Below, in pieces: positions 14,858 through 21,176 of a stretch of DNA of 25,101 nucleotides (position 1 is the stretch's first letter; each line of letters begins with the position of its first letter). Both the position numbers and the translations under genes were made by a program. The DNA comes from Clostridium sp. CAG:590. Lineage in GTDB: Bacteria; Bacillota; Clostridia; Lachnospirales; Lachnospiraceae. The notes under the pieces were generated by a model. That model searched no databases, was not told the DNA's origin, and saw only the letters and a program-made list of their open reading frames with translations. The stretch covers positions 1-25,101 of the forward strand of contig HF987875.1 of assembly GCA_000431135.1 (NCBI GenBank). Reading direction: 5' to 3'.

Positions 14858-16051
14858 CTAGTAATTCTCGCGGATGGTGTGACGATTCCGGTATTCCATT
14901 ACACGATCCTGAATACGATCGGTTGGATCTAAGATGTCTGAGATAGAAGCATCGTGATTCAGGTGATCGATCAAAAGTGCAATGTATTTGCTCATATCTG
15001 CTGTAATGTGCCAGTCTCTTGCGAGAAGCTCCGGTGACTGATACGTTAAGTTCGTTGTAATAACTTTTTCGATGATACCTTCTTCTTTTGCTTTGTCAAA
15101 TACTCCAAGTCCGCTTGTGAAAAGACCAAAAGTACATACGCAGAATACGCGTTTTGCCTTGCGGGCTTTTAACTGTTTTGCAACATCGATCATACTCTCA
15201 CCGGATGCAATCATATCATCCATAATGATCACGTCTTTTCCTTCTACGGAATCACCGAGGAATTCATGTGCAACGATCGGGTTACGTCCATTTACAATGG
15301 TGCTGTAATCTCTTCTCTTATAGAACATTCCGACATCTACACCTAAGATATTGGCGAAGTAGATAGCACGGTTCATGGCACCCTCATCCGGACTGATGAC
15401 CATTAAATGATCTTTGTCTAATTCCAGATCATGTGTTGTAAGCAATAAGGCCTTTAAGAACTGGTAAGTTGGGCGGATGTTCTCAAATCCGTGAAGTGGA
15501 ATTGCGTTCTGTACACGGGGATCATGTGCATCAAAGGTGATAATGTTATCGACACCAAGACTTACAAGCTCCTGTAAACATAATGCACAGTCAAGAGATT
15601 CACGACTGCTTCTCTTATGCTGACGGCTTTCATATAAAAATGGCATAATGACGGTAATTTTGCGAGCCTTACCACCACAGGCTGCAATGATACGCTTCAG
15701 ATCTGCATAATGATCGTCCGGGGACATCGGGCATTCATGACCATAAAGATTGTAGGTGATATTGTAATTGGTCACATCTACAAGAAGATACAGGTCTTTG
15801 CCACGAACAGATTCTAAGAGTTCTCCTTTGGCTTCGCCGGAACCAAAACGCGGACAAACGGATTTTACAAGGTAAGAATCCTTTTCGTATCCGTTAAATG
15901 CGATTGTCGATTTCTCGACGTTGTTTCTGGCTGCCCGCCATTTTGAAAGATAGGAATCGACGCGTGCACCTAAAGAAGTACAGCTATCCAGGGCAATGAT
16001 TCCTAACTGTCCTACAGGTATGGTTGATAATAAATTACTGTCATTTGGCAT
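14858..16051 (-). CDS. prs: Ribose-phosphate pyrophosphokinase, long variant
   Basis: A 397-residue PRPP synthetase, making 5-phosphoribosyl-1-pyrophosphate from ribose 5-phosphate and ATP for nucleotide, His, Trp and NAD synthesis. Recognisable blocks are VIMPFLYESRQHKRSSRESL (equivalent to the ATP-binding PYYGYARQDRK region), ITFDAHDPRVQNAIP (equivalent to the TVDLHADQIQGFF segment), KRRDYS in the catalytic flexible loop, and IIMDDMIASGESM, the ribose-phosphate loop where most bacterial enzymes have DDMIDTAGT. It is about 80 residues longer than typical bacterial Prs, mainly through an N-terminal extension and inserts. GGAGG upstream supports ATG 16051. It is 31 nt after the helicase loader and last in its operon. 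Confidence 0.9.
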   Translation of the reverse strand: MPNDSNLLSTIPVGQLGIIALDSCTSLGARVDSYLSKWRAARNNVEKSTIAFNGYEKDSYLVKSVCPRFGSGEAKGELLESVRGKDLYLLVDVTNYNITYNLYGHECPMSPDDHYADLKRIIAACGGKARKITVIMPFLYESRQHKRSSRESLDCALCLQELVSLGVDNIITFDAHDPRVQNAIPLHGFENIRPTYQFLKALLLTTHDLELDKDHLMVISPDEGAMNRAIYFANILGVDVGMFYKRRDYSTIVNGRNPIVAHEFLGDSVEGKDVIIMDDMIASGESMIDVAKQLKARKAKRVFCVCTFGLFTSGLGVFDKAKEEGIIEKVITTNLTYQSPELLARDWHITADMSKYIALLIDHLNHDASISDILDPTDRIQDRVMEYRNRHTIRENY

Positions 16052-16082
16052 GGTTTTGTTTTCCTCCGTTAAAATGATTGCA

Positions 16083-17081
16083 TTATTGTTGTATTGCTTT
16101 TCTTCGTTTGGCTAAGCGGATGTTGCTGCCATAGAAGTGAAAGACCTTGTATTCTGCAAAAATACGCGTTGTAATCCGGTCAGAATACCGTTCCGTTAAT
16201 TCCTGCAAATTGAGATTCGTGGAGATTACAGTTGATTTTCCCTCACGCATTCTCGTATTTAATATATCATAAAGTTCAGAAGATACAAAGGAATTTGTAA
16301 ATTCTGTACCAAGGTCATCAATGATCAGCAGATCACAGGAATACAGATACCGATAAGTTTCCTGACTGTCTGCATTTTGATTCTTTTTCATGATCACATC
16401 ACCGCACACGTCTTCAAACAGATGAATTGCAGTCTGATAGAGCACGGTGTGCTGGGTATCTAATAAGGATTTGGCAATACAGTTTGAAAGATAGGTCTTT
16501 CCAAGACCGGTCTCCCCATAGAATAAGAGATTACCACCCTCTTTGTCAAATGTTTCGATAAAAGATTTGGTCTTATTGAGAATATTGTTCATGTTCTCGT
16601 ATGGTGTAAAAGGGTGTTTCCCGTCATTTTCCCTAGCATAGTAACTGAGATCAAAGTGATCAAAATTCTCTGTCTGTAAAATGCGATCCAGAGTGGATTG
16701 CCGATAGAGAAGAGAAATAGCCGCCTGTTTGAAACAACTGCAATATGCATTGCCAACCCGTCCGGTGTCTTTGCACAATGGGCAGGTATAGACCGGCTGA
16801 AGATAATCCGCCGGATAGCCGTTTGTTTCCAGTAACTGTTGTTTCTCTGCAATCAGTTTACCATTCTGTTGCTGCACATCCTCCATTGCATTGGTTCCCT
16901 GCTTTAACCGGGAACGCACTGCGTTGATCGAGGAACTGGCAATGAGATTGTCAATTTCCTGAATTCTTGGAATCTTGTCGTATATTTCTTTCTTGCGGTC
17001 ATTTTCCAGGGCACGATTTTCAATTTGATTTTTGTAGTAGATGTTCATCAGTTCATCATACTGGGAATCACTAAATGCCAT
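16083..17081 (-). CDS. DnaI/DnaC-type helicase loader
   Basis: A 332-residue cytoplasmic AAA+ ATPase that by family loads replicative helicase DnaB at origins or restart sites. Residues about 1-90 are a helical, coiled-coil-like helicase-binding region. A zinc-binding cluster follows at about 98-115 (CPLCKDTGRVGNAYCSC), as in DnaI. The AAA+ domain has Walker A GETGLGKTY, Walker B LLIIDDLGTE, sensor-like ISTNLN and arginines in DRITTRIF. Its ATG overlaps the DnaD-like stop by one base (TAATG), indicating translational coupling; AGGAGA lies about 10 nt upstream. The tandem DnaD-like/DnaI-like arrangement matches a Firmicute primosome. Confidence 0.92.
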   Translation of the reverse strand: MAFSDSQYDELMNIYYKNQIENRALENDRKKEIYDKIPRIQEIDNLIASSSINAVRSRLKQGTNAMEDVQQQNGKLIAEKQQLLETNGYPADYLQPVYTCPLCKDTGRVGNAYCSCFKQAAISLLYRQSTLDRILQTENFDHFDLSYYARENDGKHPFTPYENMNNILNKTKSFIETFDKEGGNLLFYGETGLGKTYLSNCIAKSLLDTQHTVLYQTAIHLFEDVCGDVIMKKNQNADSQETYRYLYSCDLLIIDDLGTEFTNSFVSSELYDILNTRMREGKSTVISTNLNLQELTERYSDRITTRIFAEYKVFHFYGSNIRLAKRRKAIQQ

Positions 17082-18226
17082 TATTGATTGGTCTCCTGTA
17101 AGAATAAATGTTCAAATTCATTTACTACCGATTCATCAGTAGAACTTTGATAGTTGTTAAATTGATTGGTGGAAGACTTGCCGGCAGTGGTTTTCTTCTT
17201 CTTATCCGCCGCCCATTTTCGATCCAGCTCTTCAATATCAGACAGCTTGTGTACATTCTGTTTGTGCCAGCTCTCCAATATGCCGTTCACATAGTTAAAG
17301 TTGGCAGAGTGCGGTTTCGCTGTGATCGCACGTTTGCAGGCCTCCATAATAATATTCTTATTGAAAGAATAGGTATTATACCAGGTATCAATAAATGCCG
17401 TCTCTGTCGGGGTAGGAACTCTGCGGGGAATTCCTAACTGTTTCAATACTGCAACGTATATGGAGTTGTAATTCTTTGATGCGACTTTTGCATCCTCCAC
17501 AGAAGTAATGCCATTCTTATACCATTCAATCGCAACTGCTTCTATGTAACGACAACTCTTCTTGCCGATCGATACACAATATTCTACCAGATATTCCAAC
17601 AACTCCGGACGAAATGCCAATTCTTCATATATGTATAGTAAACTATGAATATCCGATTGTGTCAATGGTTTTCCGAAGTAAGTTTCTGTCTGATATAACA
17701 GATTACCGAAATCTTCATCTTCTTTTTTCGAGGCAACAAAAGAAGGCTTGTAACTTATCTTTTTCGGGATGGAAACACTCTGACGGATCTCAGCTGTGTC
17801 CGCATCCGCACTGTCTGTTTCTGCGGCTGCAGTCTCCTGAAGAGCGGCAGTATTAGCTGTAGGGGCATCCTTTGCGGAAGCATGGTCTAATATAGAAGAT
17901 AAGTTATCGTCTTCATGATCTTCTGTTCTGGCGGATAACGGTAACAGCGTAATTCCGGTCAGAACTTTATCCTTTGTATATTCTAATTGTAATGCGCCTT
18001 GCTTGATCCAATATTTGACTGCACGGCAAATATCCTTTTCAGTTAAATTAAAATGATCGGCGATACCTGCTACGGTCACAGCATTCCCACTGTTAAGCAG
18101 TCTCACCAGATAGAGATAAATCTTTACAAACTCACCATTTGCCTCAGTCATATAGTAGTCAATAAAGAAGTTTGAAACAGCAGAATAAGTCTCTTTGTTT
18201 TTAGTTGAAATAGTGATGGTGTCCAC
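17081..18226 (-). CDS. DnaD-domain replication initiation protein
   Basis: A 381-residue primosomal protein of the DnaD/DnaB (Firmicutes) family, which remodels DNA and recruits the helicase loader. Residues 1-100 form a winged-helix region. An Ala/Asp-rich linker spans about 110-160. Two DnaD-type modules follow: one around YIEAVAIEWYKNGI and a second ending FNYVNGILESWHKQ, each with the Tyr/Phe-x3-Ile-x3-Trp pattern. The start is GTG at 18226, supported by GGAGG at 18235-18239 with 8 nt spacing. It is first in the minus-strand dnaD-dnaI-prs run. Its upstream region carries DnaA-box-like repeats. Confidence 0.88.
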   Translation of the reverse strand: MDTITISTKNKETYSAVSNFFIDYYMTEANGEFVKIYLYLVRLLNSGNAVTVAGIADHFNLTEKDICRAVKYWIKQGALQLEYTKDKVLTGITLLPLSARTEDHEDDNLSSILDHASAKDAPTANTAALQETAAAETDSADADTAEIRQSVSIPKKISYKPSFVASKKEDEDFGNLLYQTETYFGKPLTQSDIHSLLYIYEELAFRPELLEYLVEYCVSIGKKSCRYIEAVAIEWYKNGITSVEDAKVASKNYNSIYVAVLKQLGIPRRVPTPTETAFIDTWYNTYSFNKNIIMEACKRAITAKPHSANFNYVNGILESWHKQNVHKLSDIEELDRKWAADKKKKTTAGKSSTNQFNNYQSSTDESVVNEFEHLFLQETNQ

Positions 18227-18258
18227 TGATTTTCCCTCCTTTTTTCTTAAGCAAATGG

Positions 18259-18267
18259 ATTATAGCA
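18259..18267 (-). promoter_or_regulatory. Extended -10 promoter of the dnaD-like operon
   Basis: On the minus strand TGCTATAAT reads at 18267-18259, an extended -10 (TGN then a perfect TATAAT). No good -35 is present 17 bp upstream. Transcription would start near 18252, about 26 nt before the GTG start codon. Confidence 0.6.
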
Positions 18268-18323
18268 TAGTGCTTTCAAAAAGGAAATAGAACGCTTGTT
18301 TCCCCTGGTGTTTAGTCGCAAAA

Positions 18324-18350
18324 TGTGGAAAATGTGGATTATGTGGACAA
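18324..18350 (-). repeat. Three tandem DnaA-box-like 9-mers
   Basis: TGTGGAAAA (18324-18332), TGTGGATTA (18333-18341) and TGTGGACAA (18342-18350) follow each other with no gap. Read on the minus strand they are TTTTCCACA, TAATCCACA and TTGTCCACA, each one mismatch from the DnaA box TTATCCACA. They lie about 70-100 bp upstream of the predicted start of the dnaD-like transcript. Confidence 0.6.
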
Positions 18351-18458
18351 CTGGTATACATAATGTAAATTGAGATTAGTATGGGTTACCAAAGATTCAT
18401 TTATGTAAAGTAATTACAAAGGCTGTGAATCACTTCAAAATAATCTTATGTAAACAGA

Positions 18459-18517
18459 AATATCCACAACCTATTTCTTTTCCTAGTTGTGGAATAGGTT
18501 GTGGATATTGTGCATAA
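18459..18517. promoter_or_regulatory. Second DnaA-box-like cluster within a perfect 17-bp inverted repeat
   Basis: AATATCCACAACCTATT (18459-18475) is perfectly complementary to AATAGGTTGTGGATATT (18493-18509), 17-nt loop. The arms contain ATATCCACA on opposite strands (18460-18468 and 18500-18508), each one mismatch from TTATCCACA. A further TTATGCACA (18517-18509, minus strand) matches the TTATNCACA consensus exactly and abuts the murC stop. The hairpin could also act as the murC terminator, though only a weak T-rich stretch follows on the minus strand. Confidence 0.5.
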
Positions 18518-19897
18518 CTATTTTCCGAGCAATTCTTCGCCAATTAAATAGACATCTCCGGCTCCCATAGTTATCAACAAATCATTTTTTTTGCAATTTA
18601 TTAATAAATAATTTTCAACCGCTTCAAAGGAACTGAAATATCTTGCATCGGTACCCAGTTCTTTGATTCGGGCTGCAAGATCTTTGGCATGGACTAAGCC
18701 GGTATCTTTCTCGCGGGCAGCGTAGATATCAACAACGATCACATGGTCAAAGCCCTTTAATGCATCTGCAAATTCTTCAAACAGAGCTTTGGTACGGGTA
18801 TAGGTGTGAGGCTGGAATACAACCCATAGCTCATTGTGTGGAGTGTGGGTAGCGGTAGTGAGGGTAGCCTTGATCTCGGTAGGGTGATGTGCGTAGTCAT
18901 CAATAACCGTGACATTTCCTAAAGTTCCCTTTAATTCAAAACGACGATGTGCACCGCCAAAGCAGGCCAGTCCGGCAAGAACATGCTCGCGGTCAATACC
19001 AAGCAGGTCGGCAACTGCGATTGCTGCTAAGGAATTGGTAACGTTATGGGTACCGCCGATGTTTAAGTGTACACGCTCATAAGGTTTGCCGTCTACGACT
19101 AATGTATAGTTCATATGCCCTTTCTCATCTGCTTCGATATCGGCTGCAGTATAACGGTTTGTGTCTTTCATACCAAAGGTAAGGATATTGCAGGTAAGAT
19201 CTCTTGTGACGCGAGGAAGGCAATCCATATCCCCGTTGACTACCAATGTTCCGTTATCCGGAAGATTGGTTGCAAAGGTGTGGAAACTCTCGATGATCTC
19301 ATCAATGCCACTGAAGAAATCCAGATGATCGGCATCTACATTCAGGATAATGCTGATGTATGGATAAAATGCATGGAAACTATTGGTGTATTCACACGCT
19401 TCTGTAACAAAGTAATCGGAATGACCAACTCTTACATTGCCACCGATGGAATCTAAGATACCACCTACGGAAATAGTTGGATCTACGTCAGCTTCCATGA
19501 AGATCTGGCTTAACATGGAAGTGGTCGTTGTCTTGCCATGTGTACCGGATACGGCTACGGAATACTTATAGTTGTTCATGATCTGACCGAGTAACTGTGC
19601 TCTGGTGAGCATTGGAATGTTCTTAGCTACACAGGCTGCATATTCCGGGTTGTCTGCATGGACAGCTGCGGTATATACGACTAAATCTATATCATCGGTA
19701 ATGTTATCAGCAGATTGTCCGATGTTGACAATGGCACCCATGGAAACTAAGTTGTCGATAATATCCGAACTCTTGGCATCCGAACCGCTGATCTTGAAAT
19801 TCTCTTTTAATAAAATCTCGGCTAATCCGCTCATGCTGATACCGCCGATTCCGATAAAATGTACATGGTTGGGTTTGCTAAAATCAATATGATACAT
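18518..19897 (-). CDS. murC: UDP-N-acetylmuramate--L-alanine ligase
   Basis: A 459-residue cytoplasmic Mur ligase that adds L-Ala to UDP-MurNAc in peptidoglycan precursor synthesis. The N-terminal Rossmann motif is IGIGGISMSGLAEILL. The ATP loop is VSGTHGKTTTTSM. EACEYTNSF and LNVDADHLDFF are central-domain residues for Mg and substrate, and VIDDYAHHPTEIKATL is a MurC hallmark. Length is normal and no key residue is missing. Start ATG 19897 has GAGGG upstream. It is transcribed from its own promoter at 19960-19988, ahead of the dnaD-like operon and on the same strand. Confidence 0.97.
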   Translation of the reverse strand: MYHIDFSKPNHVHFIGIGGISMSGLAEILLKENFKISGSDAKSSDIIDNLVSMGAIVNIGQSADNITDDIDLVVYTAAVHADNPEYAACVAKNIPMLTRAQLLGQIMNNYKYSVAVSGTHGKTTTTSMLSQIFMEADVDPTISVGGILDSIGGNVRVGHSDYFVTEACEYTNSFHAFYPYISIILNVDADHLDFFSGIDEIIESFHTFATNLPDNGTLVVNGDMDCLPRVTRDLTCNILTFGMKDTNRYTAADIEADEKGHMNYTLVVDGKPYERVHLNIGGTHNVTNSLAAIAVADLLGIDREHVLAGLACFGGAHRRFELKGTLGNVTVIDDYAHHPTEIKATLTTATHTPHNELWVVFQPHTYTRTKALFEEFADALKGFDHVIVVDIYAAREKDTGLVHAKDLAARIKELGTDARYFSSFEAVENYLLINCKKNDLLITMGAGDVYLIGEELLGK

Positions 19898-19926
19898 ATG
19901 AAATCCCTCTTCCTTCTATAATAATA

Positions 19927-19944
19927 CGGGTAATTCGTTACCCG
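19927..19944 (-). promoter_or_regulatory. Leader hairpin of murC
   Basis: Perfect 7-bp inverted repeat; the minus-strand RNA would read CGGGTAA-CGAA-TTACCCG. It lies between the murC promoter and its ribosome site. No T tract follows, so it is more likely a leader stem or an operator than a terminator. Confidence 0.5.
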
Positions 19945-19959
19945 GGCATATCTCATTTC

Positions 19960-19988
19960 ATTATAGTATAGCGGTGGCGGATTTACAA
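19960..19988 (-). promoter_or_regulatory. Sigma-A promoter of murC
   Basis: On the minus strand TTGTAA (19988-19983), a 17-bp spacer and perfect TATAAT (19965-19960). Located about 63 bp upstream of the murC ATG. Confidence 0.75.
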
Positions 19989-20081
19989 GGAGTTTTCAAA
20001 CTGCGGCTGTATGAACGTTGCTTTGATAAAATTAATTGTAAGAATTTCTTCATTTTCTAATCCGTTTTTTTGTGATAAATT

Positions 20082-20090
20082 TGTTATAAT
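20082..20090 (+). promoter_or_regulatory. Extended -10 promoter of the adaptor/permease operon
   Basis: TGTTATAAT (20082-20090) is a TGN-extended perfect -10; the -35 region is T-rich but without a clear hexamer. It is 66 bp upstream of the first adaptor ATG, which has GGAGGAGG at 20143-20150. Confidence 0.55.
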
Positions 20091-20156
20091 TCTTATATCA
20101 ACATATCAAGGAACACACACGGATATATCGAGAGCAGGATATGGAGGAGGAAACGC

Positions 20157-21176
20157 ATGAAAAAATTATATATAGCGGGGATGGCCGTATTTGCCGGTCT
20201 GTCGCTTAGTCTATGTGGCTGCGGACTGTTTCCGGAGGAAGCGGAAATTGATGATACGATACATATTGAACATTATGAGCCGGTTGAACACAATGTGGTC
20301 AGGGTGAAGAGGGGAGATCTGGATGAATCCGTAAGGGTTACCGCATTTTATGAGTATACGGCTCAGAAGGATTATTACCTGCAATATGCAGGAGATCCGA
20401 CACAATGGGGATCGGAGATCCACAATTATGTCATGGCAGGGGATATTGTGAAAAAGGGAGATCTGTTAGCGGAGGCACCATGTGATGAATTGGAAAAGCA
20501 GTTGGCAGAGTATCAGTCGCAGCTAAAAGAAGCGAATGCGACACTCTCTTATAATAAGAAATTATTGCAGCAGGCGGAGGATACAGAAAAGGAATCTGTG
20601 CGGAACGTGGTAAAGGATAGTGAGGCACAGGTGAAGGTACTGCATACACGGATTTCGGAAGTGCAGGGAAAGATCTCTGATTATCAGATCCATGCAGATA
20701 TGGACGGTCAGGTGATCTATCTTGCCGATGCATATCTGATCGGGGAATTTTCATCTTCCGACCGGTATATTACGCTGGCATCATTGGATGGCGTGTTCAA
20801 GGGAACGCTGGAGGAAGCCAATAGTGCGATCGAAGTCGGCAATACCTATCAGGCGGAAGTGGATGAGACACAGATTCCGGTGAAAGTAGAATCGATCGAT
20901 ATGAACGAGGAGGGAAAAACGGAGATTACATTTTCTGCGGACAAACAATATACGAGTCAGAAGAAAGCAATTGTAAATATTGTCGGCGACAGAAGAAATA
21001 ATGTGTGTTATCTTCCTGAAGATGCGGTCGCCATTGTTGGTGGAACGGCATATGTTATGGTAGTGGGAGAAGATGGATTTCCGAGAGCAAAAGAAGTCAA
21101 AGTGTCCGGACCGGTCAGTGATAATTACATTATAGAAGAAGGATTAGGAGAAGGAGATGAGGTTATAGATGAATAA
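20157..21176 (+). CDS. Lipoprotein membrane-fusion (HlyD/RND-type) adaptor
   Basis: A 339-residue extracytoplasmic adaptor. The signal peptide ends in LCGC with C22 as the likely lipidated Cys, anchoring it on the outer face of the membrane. Order of parts: a first strand pair (VVRVKRGDLDESVRV), a barrel-sandwich half (VMAGDIVKKGDLLAEAPCDELEKQ), an alpha-helical hairpin (about 105-175), the second half (YQIHADMDGQVIYL), a beta-barrel domain, and a membrane-proximal domain (KEVKVSGPVSDNYIIEEGLGEGDEVI). In Gram-positives such adaptors work with MacB/FtsX-type ABC exporters. Its end overlaps the next start by 8 nt (ATGAATAA), so translation is coupled. Cargo unknown. Confidence 0.85.
   Translation: MKKLYIAGMAVFAGLSLSLCGCGLFPEEAEIDDTIHIEHYEPVEHNVVRVKRGDLDESVRVTAFYEYTAQKDYYLQYAGDPTQWGSEIHNYVMAGDIVKKGDLLAEAPCDELEKQLAEYQSQLKEANATLSYNKKLLQQAEDTEKESVRNVVKDSEAQVKVLHTRISEVQGKISDYQIHADMDGQVIYLADAYLIGEFSSSDRYITLASLDGVFKGTLEEANSAIEVGNTYQAEVDETQIPVKVESIDMNEEGKTEITFSADKQYTSQKKAIVNIVGDRRNNVCYLPEDAVAIVGGTAYVMVVGEDGFPRAKEVKVSGPVSDNYIIEEGLGEGDEVIDE

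Noticed and set aside
18324..18517. Canonical chromosome replication origin
   Set aside because: DnaA-like boxes are present, but dnaA, dnaN, rpmH or rnpA are not nearby, most boxes have a mismatch, and origin status cannot be judged without genome-wide skew. Kept as a regulatory or secondary-site candidate.
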